This document shows, in pieces, positions 1 through 13,499 of a stretch of DNA of 64,000 bases (its first letter is position 1; each line of letters starts with the position of its first letter). Both the position numbers and the translations under genes were made by a program. Source of the stretch: Melanocharis versteri (Eukaryota > Chordata > Aves > Passeriformes > Melanocharitidae); assembly GCA_013397845.1 (NCBI GenBank), contig VZTG01001872.1, positions 251,670 to 315,669 on the forward strand, given 5' to 3'. The notes under the pieces are model-generated. The model saw only the letters and a program-made list of their open reading frames with translations. It did not search any database and was not told the DNA's origin.

Positions 1-680
1 GCCCCCAGTCACTAGCTCTTGTTTGCTCAGTTTTCTCCTGAGGCCAATTGTAGTTCTCCTGTCAGCCAAATTCCTACAGCTCTTTTGCAGACAAGTAATT
101 TAATTTCTACAGGATTTTAAAAAGCTCCATGTGGATACTATTTTCAGAAAGAATAATTGGGGGGGAGGGGTGCGTCGGGGAAGATTATCTTATGTATGGA
201 CAATACAGTTGAACGATATTCTAGATCAGTATGTCCTTATGCCACATTTTCAGCCCTGCCTTTTAATTCACATAGTTGTTGTCTTCTCCAATAATTGTTC
301 AAGCAATATGTTGTCAAATCACTAGCATTCACATCAGAGAATCTCAGCAACTTGCCATGCTACCAGGGGTTGAACAATGTTCCTTCTACAAGTATCCTGT
401 CATTGCTTCACAACTCATTTAGGCTGATTGCAGAGGCCACTCATCATTTCCTTAAGAAATCTCTTTCAAGGGTTATTTCAATAGAAAAATATAATTTGAA
501 GCTTTGAAGGGCCATGAAGAACTTAAAGAAAACAGCTTCTGCAAATTTCCTTCCACAGTCTTTAAAAAGAAAAAGCAGTTGCTTCTGCATATTGTGGGAA
601 TTTAACTCAAGGACAGGATACTGTGTGTTATTATCCCAGGCAAAATCATTTTAGAGAGAAAAGTACCTGAAACATTTAGA

Positions 681-1115
681 ATCACACAATCACAGAATAT
701 CCTGAGTTGGAAAGGACCCACAAGGATTATCAAAGCCTCAACTCCTGGCCCTGTACAGGTCAGCCCCAACAATCACACCCTGTGCCTGAGAGTGCTGTCC
801 AAATGCTTCTTGAACTCTGTCAGGCTTGGTGCTCTGAACACTTCCCTGGGGAACCTGTTCCAGTGCCCAACCACCCTCTGAGTGAAAAATCTATTCCTGA
901 TATCCAATCTGAACTCCTCCTGACACAACTTCAGGCTGTTCCCTGGGGCCCTGTCACTGGACACCACAGAGAAGAGATCAGTGCCTTCCCCTCACGAGGA
1001 AGCTGTAACTGCAATGAAGTCTCCCCTCAGTCTCCTCCAGGCTGAACAGACCAAGAGACCTCAGCTGCTCCTCATGTGGCTTCCCCTACAGACCCTTCAC
1101 TGCCTGCTGTGGTGC
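681..1115 (-). repeat. CR1 LINE 3' fragment
   Basis: Begins with tandem 'aatcacacaatcacagaat' and continues through the typical CR1 order ('gagttggaaaggaccca', 'ccctggggaacctgttcc', 'ctcctccaggctgaacag'). This is the reverse complement of a CR1 3' region, so the element points to the minus strand. It is 5'-truncated, as most CR1 copies are. The open frames across it are not genes. Confidence 0.9.
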
Positions 1116-3852
1116 CAAACTATTAGAAAATAAATGTTAAATCAATTTCAATGCTTGCTCCTGGTATGATCCAGCATTTGCCAAGCTAAGAGTTTACCAA
1201 CAGATTCCTGTGTCGATCAGTGTTGGTCTGATTCAGTGTATCATCCAACAACTGATACCTCCCTCTGTGACACTCCCGATCCAAAACTGTAATATTCCAA
1301 TCCAAAAACTTAATTTGAATGTTGGCCTCTCCTAGGCATTGCCAAATTTGACCTTGTTTCACTTAAGTCACTGCTTCCCAGCTCATCTCTTGTGTCCTGT
1401 GGGTAATGGAAATCAACCACTTACCATCTGCACTCACACCAAACCAAGGGTTGCTCAGACCTCCCTTATTTTCCTCCACCAGCCACAGACTTGTAATGCA
1501 ATTACCTAAAATTCCACATTATTGTTGCTACTACTGCCTTCCCAATGCAAGCTGGTCAGGCTCAGTTACTCTCAAAACCTTGAACTTGTAAACCTCTCAG
1601 TCCTAAATATTACCACCACTGCAATGATCCTTGCATTTCAAAGTGAGAAAGCAGTGAAGTGTGTAAGTTAACCACAATTACCCACTAAGTCAATAGCTAA
1701 GTCAACAGAAAAGACTTCTTTTAATTCCAGCCCCAAACCTTACATATGAGAATCCAGAGATTATTGAAAATACAATTTCTGCAACCTTTAAATTCTAATA
1801 CTAACAGCAGAACTAACAGCATGGCCATCTGAGCCTCTGTTTCATGCCCTTGACCAGATACTGGATTCATATATCAAGACACAGAGCAGCAGATTTTTCT
1901 AATTTTCTCCTCCTTGTTGTGCAGACTTTGGAATTGATTTGAGAGGAATTTTTGCCTCATAGCAAAATTACATGCCACATTACAAAAACATCAAGTAATT
2001 GTGTATTACTGAGCTTCCTTTAAGATTTAGTTATGTTTTTTCTTATATCTATCTTGAGAGTAACTATTAATATCCAAGCATCACAATTCTTCCATCAGAG
2101 TTTTGTTACCTGCCTATTTTAATACCATTTCTAAACCCAACAAATGTATATGACTTCACATTTACTTATCACCATAGACATCAGACCAGAGAGCACAAGA
2201 AACTGCTTAGAAACTAAGAAGTACCTGAAATTTTCTTGAGCCTGCAGACAGTGGAATCCAAATAAAATCCACCTTTCTAAAGCACACTTCTCAAAGCAAA
2301 TGTTTTAGCAAGGGTGGTTTGCTAGACAAAAACTCAGGTCCATCCGGAGGAGGAGAGAGAGATCCTAAAGCAGGGCTGGAAATTCATATTTGATATATAT
2401 TGGAGGTGTGGAATTTTTCAGTCATTTATGCAGTTCCATCCAATTCACTGAAATGATCTATCAGAAACTAAGTGGTATTATCACATAAAAAGTAAAATTT
2501 GACCTTTAGGAAATAGATTTAAATCTTTGATCCAGTATTGACAACTTGCAAAAACTTACAGGATATTAAAGGGTTTGGAGTTTTTTTACCCTTTATATAT
2601 TTGGTCACATACAGAACATCTGACTCACTCTTTAAATCCATTGCTTGATATCTACTGGAAAAGAGAAGAAATGAATTTCTCTAAATTCTAAAACACATCA
2701 ATTTTTTTTGAAGACAGATCTTGTCTCTTCCTATGATGGGCTCTGTGTGAAGCTGTCACTGGCAGACAGTGAGAGCTTCAAATACATCACTCCACAATAT
2801 AAATTTAACCATGACAGACACCATGAGTGCTTCAAACAGAAGAGCCCCTTTCCACCTCCCTCTACCCCACCCATCTTAACAGTGACTCTTTTGTCTGCCA
2901 GTGAGGTCTAGAGAGGTTTATCATCTCTGAGTGATCCCAGGCCATCCAATCAATGTGATTAATTTTTAATAGTTTTCAATTGTTCACCTTTACAAAGCAA
3001 AAAACATTGGTTTTAATGACTGGCAATTTCTGCTGCCTGCCTTTATAATTGCAGAATTTGTTTCAAACTCTTGCCTGTCAGTGTCAAGGCTCAAGACTTA
3101 GACCATCCCACCACCACCAGGAGATGTTCTTTTAAAACCAGCAGGTCAACATTATCTTAGGGTGGCTTTGTTCTGAACAGACCGAAAGAATAAGAAGTGG
3201 CACTGGTTTTAGGACCTGTTATTGGTAGAGCTGAGGGTTCTCAATATTTTCTTGTCATCTCCTACTGCCTTGCCAGCCACATCTGCAGACTTACCTATGG
3301 CTGGTACAATTTCAGCTGAGGAGGAGCTTCCGTTCCAGGGAGCAGACTTGGCACACTTCCATCTGCCTGGTGTTAAATTTCCTGACTTAAATCTCTTTAT
3401 GCAGGTGTACGGGGACTGGAGGATGCCAAGTCTTACTGTAAAAAAATGCACACCCTGAAGACAACAGACACTTGAAATTTTCTGGGTAGCACTGGTTCTT
3501 TGACTTTCAGAGCACGTTTTGGAATTGCTCTTTCTCAGCAGGGGACACAAGCAGGCTCCTTGTATCCCAAAGATCTCCTTCACACAGCCTTTCACACCAT
3601 CATGTTGGTACCTTTCTTGCTAAGTGGGCTGAAATAAATTTATACATGGGCTAGTTTTCTGTGGGCTTCAGCAAACGACCTCTTAATCAGCCAAAGAGAA
3701 CAAAAACATAAGCGAGAGATGTTCCTTTGCCCAAGTAACCAATACAGAAAGCTCAGGAAAATCCATTTGCCCTGGCAGAAAGAGCATTGCATAATGTCTC
3801 TGTGTACTAAGGTGGGGGTGACTTTTCATCATCTTTATCTTTCGTTAAAGGC
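1116..3852. other. Intergenic DNA, nothing recognised
   Basis: AT-rich sequence with no exon, RNA gene or repeat family I can name. Overlapping open frames at about 3209-3595 on both strands (up to 128 codons) match no family I recognise and lack splice or promoter context. Confidence 0.5.
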
Positions 3853-4218
3853 TGTTATGGGAATTAACAGCAGGTCTGACAGCCTGTCTGATTCCGACAT
3901 TGAGCATAGCACGGTTCGTTCTTACCCATGAGAAACTCAGTAGAAGGAATCCAAACAAGAGGGAGAGAAAACAGCAACAAGCTGCACCTGATGTTTTTCT
4001 GAATGCCTGAACACTTACGCTATAAATGACCAATAATGGAATGCTGTAGTTAAATAATAGCCAATAGATGTATTGTAGTAGTTAAAGACCCAATGAACAC
4101 ATAGCCTGATTGATAAACATACAAAAGTGTATAAATTACACTGGTTTTTGCAATGAACGGCTTTTTCTGCCCAAACTGTGAGTAAGTTCTTTATTTTGCA
4201 TTCGCCTCAACAGCGACA
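3853..4218 (+). mobile_element. LTR-like element, probable solo endogenous retrovirus LTR
   Basis: About 365 bp starting TGTTATGG and ending near GCGACA, with a TATAAATT box near 4130 followed by a compact 3' part, as expected for U3-R-U5. No internal retroviral coding sequence flanks it. An exact target-site duplication is not clear: AGGC occurs on both sides, but this makes one end non-canonical. Confidence 0.45.
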
Positions 4219-4499
4219 GGCTGTCTCAGGTTTAGCAGGGGGCTACAGGTCTGGAAGATGCAGCTGGCTCCAAAAGCAGCAAAAGAAAATAGCACAGTAA
4301 AAATCTCCAGTGGTTAAGTAATGGATCAGGTATTGGATAGAAAAGAATCTGACATGATTTCAGACAGCATTTGCATGAGAAATGAGCCTTTAGAAAACCT
4401 TCTGAATAGTACTCAAATATCCAGTGTCTCATCCTTTTCTCTTCCAAGTGAACTCTCTGCAGCAAAATTTCCTAAATTACGGTACTGGTCTCCTGGGGT

Positions 4500-5130
4500 G
4501 ATTGTATGGTCCAGTATCCCCTACTGTCTGTTTTTTTTGTCTAGATATAAGTCCTGTGCCTTTAGGAGCGAAGGAGGGGAGAAGCGGTGGAACGCTCTTC
4601 AGCGCGCAGTTTGTGTGCGCGGAGCTCACTTCCTCCCCCGGATTCCTCTCTCCCAGCGTGTTTTCTGAGGCACGGAGAGGGAAGACAGCTTTCCTTTGCT
4701 TTTTAACCTAGCTTCTCTTCGTTAGCTAAGCCAAGACGTTTTTCCTGGGACTGTGGCTTTTCTGGAACTGTTCAGCTTTTGCTCAGTCCGGAACACCACG
4801 ACATTGCCCGCGGGCTCCCTCAAGCCGCACTGCGGCCTGGACGGCGCGCCCGAGCCTCAGGGAGAGCTGAGCCACACCCACAGAAAGGACTCTGATTTAC
4901 CAGCTCTTCTCGCAGCTCGAGGCTTTATTATTTGCCATTATTCATTATTGCCATGCTTGTGACTACTCTGCTTGTTAAATAAACAGCTTTTTCCACTTCT
5001 CTCCGAGGAAGTTTTTTCCGAACCGGTTTTGGGGGAGGGGCTGCCGGAATCTGCCTTTTAGAGGAGACACCCTTTCAGGATGTTTCCTCCCAAATTTGTC
5101 TCAAACTGGGACAACTGGGAAACTGTAAAT
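4500..5130 (+). mobile_element. Passerine-type ERV LTR, solo
   Basis: CpG-rich U3 (about 4560-4880), a T-rich stretch, then AATAAA at 4978-4983 ('gttaaataaacagcttttt') and a U5-like tail with 'gggggaggggctgcc'. This layout and wording resemble a high-copy LTR family known from songbird genomes. No gag, pol or env follows. The local CpG richness comes from the LTR and should not be taken for a host promoter. Confidence 0.7.
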
Positions 5131-7317
5131 TTTTTTATCTAGTATCTTTACAAGTGCATTTCCTGGTGGCTAATGACGACAAATCAGTTAATACATAATT
5201 TAATTTTAAAAGGCCAGCTGGGCTAAGATGAAATATTTGTTCTGCAAAAACTTTGGTCTTAAAATTTCAAGCTCATTTACATGAAGGTTTGCTCAGAATA
5301 GTGGGAAAGAGCAGCCTGTCCATCAGCAGGCCATCCTGCTGCATCCCGCGGCCTGGGAGCTAACTCCCAGTCTGGAAGGGGTGATCTCCCTTGCCTCCCT
5401 CCGCCGTCATGTGGACAGAAACACCCCCAAAGGGTCTCTCACAGCAGCTCTCAATTATGCTCTGGTTCACAAACAGCATTAGATCCACTATCCTGGCCTT
5501 TGTGCATTATATGCCATGGATCGATGCATCACTTTGCCAAGGTGGAACGCGTCGCAATGCACACCCCACAATGAATTGCATACACAATTTATAGACCTTA
5601 CACATTAGCATATCTAACAAGGGGCCCAATAAAGGGGGCTTGGGTGGATGGTGTGATATTCTCTCTATCTATGGAATCTCCTTCTCTGGGTGGGCTAATC
5701 CCTAGTTTACAGACTATGTTCTAGAAGGGGACCTTGGTTCCCTAAGATAGTAGAATGTTTGGTCTCCTGGCCCCACAGCTTCTGGGGTGTTTGGTTTCTT
5801 GGCTCTACAGAACACCAGAACTATGTTAAGTTATCAGACCTAAAGAGTTACAAGTATGCATGCTAATACTTGTGGATACATAGAACTGTGTAAAAGGTAT
5901 ATAGAAGAAAAAGCAAAAATTATCTTCATCACACCTAGTTTTGGGAGCATGGACATGCCTTTCATCTCCTGTCCTTTCTACAATGCTACTCTCAGACTTC
6001 AAAAATACAAGGAGAAGGAAGCTGATCAAGCCCTGCACTTTTGACACCATATCAGAAGTCCCACAAGACCTTTTTTAATGTTAGAAATAAGGTGACACCA
6101 GCTTTTCATGACTCATCCTGACACCAAGATTGTGTTTTCATGCTCTGAGTAGCTTCAAATGAAACTACCATCAAGCATTATTCTGTCGAATTAGAACTCA
6201 AGTGTGTGCAGAAACAACCAGCAATATCTAATACCTGCAACAGGGTTTCAACAGAATATTAAACTCTTTCTCAGATTGATACTGAACTCCAACAGCCCTT
6301 TACATCTCAAATAACTCAGGATAAATAAAAGAACATCTAATGAAGCATCAAAAAACTGTCTCAGACAGTAGAATGGTACATGAGCTTTAAATACTTCATG
6401 TCTTGCTACGGGAGAAGCTGAGGACCTGGACCTGCCTCCATGTAGGCACCAGAGCCAACCAGACCTCTCTGAGTCATTGCTGGCTGTGAAAATGCTCATA
6501 GTGACATGCTCTGGCTTGCTTATTTATGCTGAGATGGTAGAGATAATGAAAAGAAGGGTGTTTTTCAGGTAAAAGTGGGATTATGGGAACTGCAGAGAGA
6601 AAACGTTGGAACCATTCTGCCTGCCATGGTGAAATACCAAATTGTCCATGACAAATAGCAATGGCAAACCTACCACAATATTCCAAAGGGGAGACATGAA
6701 GGAGTAGGATTCTGTCTGCAGCAAATGAACAGATAGTAATGATCACTGAATACAAACAACAGAATAAAGAAGATGCAAAAGTGATGATAATATAAATCAC
6801 ATGGCTTTGTTAACAGAGAACAGCAACGGCAAAGGAATGTGCTGACAATTGAGCTTAAATTTGAGACTGTAGCTGGAATGGATAACACTTAAATTTTTTA
6901 AATTATTGCAGCATCCAATTTTTCTTACTTAGACTGCCAAAGAAGTCGGCAGGTTTTTGGGAGGATATATCTCCTACCAAGACACTTCAATTAAAAAGCT
7001 GCTTCATTCCAAAAACATTCCACAGCTCATAGCACCCACTGAAAGAGAAGATTAACCAAGTGTTTCTCTGAGTAAAATCCAAAGTCAACAAGACTGCCTC
7101 TGAAAATCCAAAGGAGTGACAAGCCTGAATGAGATATAGGACATATTAAGCTCCTTTTGGATGTTTCTAAATTCAAAGGCTTTTGACTATGGGGTCTTTA
7201 TAAACCTATATAAACCTTGAGGAAGAGGCCAAATGCAGACTTCAGACCTGGATCAGAGATAGTAAAATAAGGAATTTAAAATAGGACCATTGGAGTTCTA
7301 TCTGGTGCAGCTAAGAA
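5131..7317. other. Intergenic DNA
   Basis: No supported gene. A stretch around 5290-5640 has an LTR-like flavour ('gggcccaataaaggggg'), but I could not define ends. The remainder is AT-rich and unclassified. Confidence 0.45.
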
Positions 7318-7668
7318 ACATTTAATAGTTTCATATAGAAGACATGAGCTCTACATTAAAAAATTATTAATTAATAGTTAATAATTAAACTAAATTAATA
7401 ATTATTAATTAATAGTTAATAACCAACAAAATATTGAATGTTTAAAGACTGAAATTTTTTTCTTGTGGTCATTCACGTCATATACTGTGGCATCAAGACT
7501 CATGCAGACCCTGGGCTGGTCCTTGTTTTCTGCCCTGCCCCAAATACTGTCATTTTTGCTTCTCTAGTAAGGGTGACAAACATTTAATAATTTCATATAG
7601 AAGACATGAGCTCTACATTAAAAAATCTCTTCGCCATCAGGCCAGGAAAGCATTTCTCGTAAATGATT
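7318..7668. repeat. Local rearranged duplication, left part
   Basis: A 45-bp sequence ('agaagacatgagctctac' core) occurs at 7318-7363 and again at 7583-7628. Between them are an AT-rich palindromic stretch (about 7360-7422, repeated 'ttaattaatagttaat') and a 160-bp unit at 7423-7582. That unit recurs at 9048-9210 with roughly 90% identity by eye. Confidence 0.8.
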
Positions 7669-8830
7669 TGTTGTCTTAGTTTGAAAGACAGGCGTCTGCT
7701 AAGGAAGGCAGGAACGTCCTTTGGAATGGAAAATATCCCCTTCCCTCTGAATTAGTGTAATTTTGAAATTAAGGGGCTTTCAGGCAAAGATGTGAGAAAA
7801 GGAATGACAGTTCTTTACTGGTATGTATAACAAGGCAAACAAACAACAGCAGTGGCAGTGACAACAAAACCAGACACCCAGTCACAGCCTTCTCTCGGCC
7901 GCAGGCACTCTCCCCTTCGGTGTAGTTACGGTCACAGCCGGCAGGGGCGCTGGTGGCTCCCGGCCGGGCAGGGCAGGTGCGATGAGTCCCCCGCGGCTGC
8001 AGGGGGCGCTGTGGCGCGAGTTTCAGCTGTCTCTCCACACGGTAATGGTGGCCGCAAGCCGGCAGAAAGGGATGGGGAAAAGGCTTCCTTTACGAACTCA
8101 CAGCGGGGAGCCGATCCTGGTGCTCCCGCTGGATGGCAAAAGGACCTGTAGCAGGAACCTCGGAGTCACCAGCTGGGAAGGCAGGGATGAGCGAAGTCCT
8201 GGAATGGTAGATGAGATGTATCAGAAACTTGGCAGATGTAGCTGGAACAGCGGGGCATCCGGGCAGGGCAGGGGGTGCGAATTACAGTGTAGCAAAGAAA
8301 CCTCGCAGCGGTGGCAGAGAAAAGGCGGGGCTGGGCAGCGGCTGCCCGGCTCCCAAACACGGCCGAGAGAGGCTCCCTTGGAGGGGGACGGGGCTCGGGG
8401 ATCCTGGGGTTCCTCCTGGGGCACCCCAGCAGATGGTGAAGGGTCCTTTGTCTGGTGAGGTCGGGTGTTAAAAAGGTCCCAGTCCAACGCTGCTCTTAGG
8501 AGAAGAGCTCCACTCACTGTAGGAGGCGGCAGAAAACAGAACCCCGCCGTGGTGGTGAATTCTTCCCACAGCGACTGCAGCCCCCCAAATCCCAAGAGAG
8601 CAAGAAGGAGCTAGCAGCTGCCCCAGCTGCTTTTTTCCCAGCCCAGTTCTCTAGATATCTCTGCCCCTCTGAGAGAAACCCTCAAATAAGAGGAATGCAG
8701 CCAAGTGCCCTCCTCCCCTGAGCTTGGCAACACCTTTTTTCTCTCTTAAGTACCCGGTCGTTATTGTCTCCTAGCAACACATATGGGGGAAAATTCCCTG
8801 AGAGAAAGAAACAAAAGGAAGAATCCTAAA
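7669..8830 (-). mobile_element. ERV LTR on the minus strand, solo or nearly so
   Basis: Read on the minus strand this is a roughly 1.1-kb GC-rich LTR with an AGTAAA poly(A)-like signal near 7815, followed by a tail with 'ctttgcctgaaagcccctta', ending in CA at 7669. A diverged copy is present at 50685-52765, which confirms it as a dispersed family. Open frames inside it are by-products of GC content. Confidence 0.75.
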
Positions 8831-9047
8831 CCCCATCATTTGTGTATATGTAACACAGCCTAGGAACAGCAGTACAGATTAGATAATAATCCTGAGATTT
8901 CTTAACATTCGCCTTGCAGAGGCCTTCTGCTCTAGAAAAGGGCTTGTGCTAACAGATGTTTGCTCTAAGGCAAGCAGATTTAAAAAAAGAACAAACACAT
9001 AAAGCCTAAAAAATGCATCCAAAAAACCAAAGGAATGGTTAATAATT

Positions 9048-9210
9048 AAACAAAATGTTGAATGTTTAAAGACTGAAATGTTTTTCTTGTGGTCATTCAC
9101 GTCATATACTGTGGCATCAAGACTCATGCACAGTCCCTGGGCTGGTCCTTGTTTCCTACCCTGCCCCAAATACTGCCATTCTTGCTTCTCTAGTGAGGGT
9201 GACAAATGCC
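9048..9210. repeat. Second copy of the 160-bp duplicated unit
   Basis: Matches 7423-7582 in the same orientation ('ttcacgtcatatactgtggc' core), with scattered substitutions and small indels. The copies are 1.6 kb apart and flank the LTR at 7669-8830, as if a local duplication and the LTR insertion shaped one locus. Confidence 0.85.
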
Positions 9211-10541
9211 AGTCAGAATACCAGCTTCTTAGAGGTATTTCTACATATTTCAACTGTTGTTGAGGGCAGGGCGTGCTTCTCACAAAATGCCATGCTAAGC
9301 TGAAGTGAGCAAAATAAACACCATTTTCCTATACAATCACAAAAGGATGAACAAAGACGAAGAAAGTGGGAAATAAGACACTGTCAGAGAATTATAAACT
9401 GGAAAAAAAAAAGCCCCAGACAAGTGAAAACAAAGGAGCTTCTACTTGGAAGAGAGCTGCTGATTGCCCCTGCGTCACCTTGCACATGAAGCGAGCTCTG
9501 AGCAGCTCAGCTAAATCTTGTGTCGTTTGGCTGTGACAGCCACCTGAATGGCCTTATTCACAAAAAAACCTGTGCTGCTCTGAAAGGAAAAGACCTTTTG
9601 GATGAAAGTGTCACATCTGCTGTGACACTTGGCAGAGTGTCACTGTGGTTGTTGACGGCCGGCTCTACGGTTCCTTCACACGCTTTGTGCCTTTTCCCAA
9701 GCCAAAAAGTGATGCACTCAGTGTCTTACTGATACTCAGCAAGGAAGCAGAAAAAGGTGATAAGAGGAAACTAATGTGGTGGATTAATCCAGTAATAAGT
9801 CAAATTATTCTCTGCTCACTCCTTTACAGAACATTTCCACACCCCAAGTCACCATCGGAACAGCTGAGTAGGGTGGGATTCCTTCCACGTGCCAAATATT
9901 TTTGCCAAACTCTATCCAAAGGTCACTTTCCTCTTGTGCCACAAGGCATATTTCCATGTATTAATAAGTACATATACCTAACTTCCTACAGGCGAATGCA
10001 GTCTTCATTAACATCAGTTACAGACTCTCAGATTGAGTAAAGACCCTGAGCCAAATCTAGTGGGAATACTGAGCAAAACCACACATAGTTGTAATCCATG
10101 TGTGCCTGCACCATCTATTTGCTTGTTTTCCCAGAAAATCACAAGTCTGATGCTTTGTCCCACTTCACTGCCTGATTTGCATTAGCAACTTTTGGAAAAC
10201 CCCAGCTATACTTTACGCAAATCTTAGGTAAGAATAATTACCTCACTCAGAGTCCAATTTATTCAGCAATTAGGGAACATTAGACAGTAGCTAGTGAGTT
10301 TGCTGTTTTGAAATGAAGGGCCAGAGTCCTCATGTCTGTTCCCAGGCTAAATGCTGGGTTTAGAACTTCATAATTTCAAAGTCTCCAAACAAGTATTTTA
10401 CACTGCAATTGTTTTTGCGTCATTCAGCCTCTAAATAACCTCCCTGTTCAACCTGTGAGCATACTGCTAAGGGGAGGCATAATTAAAGCATGATATAGTG
10501 TCAACTAATGACTAAAACAAATAAACAGGAATGTGATTCTT
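9211..10541. other. Intergenic DNA, nothing recognised
   Basis: No exon, RNA gene or named repeat. An open frame of 131 codons (9645-10040, +) has no recognisable domain and no splice or start context. Confidence 0.5.
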
Positions 10542-11610
10542 TGTCATGGTTTGGTGCTGGCCAAATGCCAGGCACCCAAGAAAGTCGCTCACTCACCCTC
10601 TCCTTCCACAGCTGGGCAGAGGAGAAAGAAAAATTTAATGAAGGCTTCATGAGTCGAGATAAGGACTGGGAGAAAGCACTCCAAGGGCAAAACAGACTCA
10701 GCCTAGAGGTACAACGTGAATTCATTACTAACAAAATCAGAGGAGGACAATGAGAAGTAAAATAAGCCCTTAAAAACACCTTTTCTTCCCCCAACCTCTC
10801 CCTCCCTCCCACTGACAGTGCAGGGAGACAGGGCGTGGGGGGTTTGGCCAGTTTGTCACCTGAGATTTTCTTCTGCTGCACAGGGAGAGGAGTCCTTCTC
10901 CTGTGAGACCATGGGAGGGGACAGTTCTCTGAGAACCTGTCTGACATGGGCCCAGTCTCCCAAGCAGCAGTCCTCCCAAAATTGCTGCAATGTGAGTCCC
11001 TCCCATGGACACACAGTCCTCCCAAAACTGCTGTGGTGAGGGTCTCTCTTTCCATGGGGTTTAGTCCTCCAAGGACAGGCTGCTCCAGCCTGGAAGCAGG
11101 GCCCTCTCTCTCCACTGGGTCTCCCACTGGATCACAGCCTCCTCCAGGCATCCACCTGCTCTGGCGTGAGCACCTCCCCAGGGGCTGCGGGTGGATCTCT
11201 GCATCCCCTGTGGATCCCCATGGGCTGCAGGGGCACAGCTGCTTCACCATGGTCATCACCATGGCCTGCAGAGGAATCTCAGCTCTGGTGCCTGGAGCAC
11301 CTCCTCCCTCTCCTTTTCCACTGACGTTGGTGTCTCCATGTTGTTTTCCCTCACATGTTCTCACCTCCTCCTCTTCTCTGGCTAGAAAAACCTGTGTCCC
11401 CTGTTGTTTTGATTTTCTTTTTAAATATGTTATCACAGAGGCGTTACCAACCTCTCTAATTGGCCCAGCCTTGGCCAGCAGCCATGTCCATCTTCAGAGC
11501 CATCAGGGATTGGTTCTGCTGGACTTGGTGGAAGCTTCCAGCAGCTTCTCACAGAAGCTACCTCTGTGGCCCCCCTGCTACTGAAAACCAGTCCGTACAA
11601 AACCAACACA
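10542..11610 (+). mobile_element. ERV LTR of the common avian TGTCATGGTTT type
   Basis: About 1,069 bp beginning TGTCATGGTTTGGTGCTGGCC and ending AAAACCAACACA, the termini of a high-copy avian LTR family. Flanks share a weak TCTT-like match rather than a clean target-site duplication. No retroviral genes adjoin it, so it looks like a solo LTR. The 311-codon minus frame across it is not a gene. Confidence 0.75.
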
Positions 11611-13499
11611 GTCTTTTACAGTTTAGTTTTCAGTAGCAACTTTTCTTTCTCAGCTTGAATTTGTCACACTTGGTAACACTGGTCTCAGGAAATACCTTGT
11701 GATGCTGTGCTGAATGTTGTGACACCATTGGGGAATCACCAATTAATGTTATTAAGGAGAAACCTTGTCCTCTGCAGAAATTGTACACCAGAACCATGTG
11801 CATACACTTGCTGCATGTACCCCATTGCTTTAGAGTCCTTAGACTACCACACTAGCCCTTGCTCCAATGGGGCAGGGTACTGGGACAGTCATTGAGGCTC
11901 TAGACCCACTCCTGAACTTCCACTCTGCCCAAGGACAGCTCCCAGCACTGCTGGTTTTGTTCTCTATTCAATGACTCCCAGCCAAAAGCTACAAAGCACT
12001 GCCTTGCACAGCACATGTAGGTGTTTTCTGAGAAATGGCTCGACACATACAGCACAATTCCTTGGAGCACAGGAGATGAACTATTGCTGTACAGAAGCTC
12101 GCAGTGGGCACGCAAGTGCACATCTGGAGTTATCAAGGTTCTGATGCCAACTTGCCTTCAGTCAGTGGGGAGTTCTGCAGCAGATGAGGTTTTGGCCTAA
12201 AGGAATGTAAATATCTGGATATCATATTGCTTGATTAGCTCACTAGATAACTTCATGTGAGACAGCTGAACAAAGTCTTAAAGAGATCATGAACATTCCA
12301 AATGCAAAGCTCCCTTTAGTGTATCAGCTTTTCTTCAGGGACATTTAAGGTTTATGCGGCCCATTTTAGGGATCTTTTTAATATGGTTCTGATGCACACA
12401 GTTTCCTTTGCCTCTCTCCATACTTACTATATTTACTTTTTTTTGTGACAGAATTTAACAGGTGGACTGGATCTGATTTCCTCATTGTTCATCTGGTTGC
12501 ACCCTTTCAGGACATTAAAAATCCCTTAATGTATTTTTAAATATTACACTGGCTGTTCAAAACAAAGCCAAGCAAAGTATTTACTGTGAAATTCTTAATG
12601 CTGTCTGTTGTCTGCAGACACTGGGGACTTTCCGATCTTCTTCAAGTTTTCTGGAAGGAATGCCTCAGTAGTGGCTCTTTTAACCCAGACATATTTTACA
12701 ATCACAGGTTTCTTCCCTTACCTTCTTTTTCCAGAGCTAAGTGCCCTCCAGCTCACAAGAGCCCAGCCTTATAAATGTGCATCGGGGACACACGGTCTAA
12801 GTTTTCTGCAAACCTCCTACACTCTTCATGACCTTTGACAGCCTCTCATCTGCTGAGGACTATGTAATGTGTCCCACTGTTGCACCTTGGAAAATGTCAG
12901 CTAAGTGAGTAAGTCTGGAGGTGAAGAAGACAGGTGATGTGCCACACATTTCCTTTCCTTCTGGAGAACTGGAAAGGAAAAGAACTGCTCCCTCAGGTGT
13001 GAGTGCTTCAGAGCAGTGAGGAGGCAGCATCAGCAAAAGACACCAAGCCTTTAAGGATTCACTGCCACTTTTCTGCTTTGAGTAATTCCCTGAGAGGGCA
13101 AGGAAAGCTGTCAGGGGTCCTTTGATTTATGGCTATTCACTGTGTGACCCTCCTGCTGGAGCTACTGCAGCTGCAGTCCTAAAGGCAATAGCCAGAGAGA
13201 GACACACAGAGAAAGGTTCCTGGGAAAGCACATCACCCTCCTCCCTCCCCCTCCTCTCCATTGGGAGGTTTGTATTTTGCTTCTGTGTCACATCAGGTGC
13301 AGGCTGCTGCTGCCCAGCACAGGCAAAACCCAAAGAGCAAGGGCAGACCCGGGTTTACATGTCCCATGCTCAGGCTTGCTAACAAAGCCACTCTGCCAAT
13401 TCCATGCATTCAGGGGGTTTAAGGCAGAGGAACCCCAAAAGGGCTGTGCTCTATTGTCTCCAGATCGCGCTGCCTCTTTAAAATCAGAAATGCACGGAC
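11611..13499. other. Upstream flank of PROKR1, no gene seen
   Basis: Unique-looking, moderately AT-rich sequence. No exon, RNA gene or named repeat can be supported. Confidence 0.5.

Noticed and set aside
3209..3595. Overlapping 128- and 78-codon ORFs on opposite strands
   Set aside because: No domain, promoter or splice context. Open frames on both strands at once suggest composition rather than coding.
10501..11436. 311-codon minus-strand ORF
   Set aside because: It lies almost wholly in the LTR at 10542-11610, has no known domain and reflects GC-rich LTR composition.
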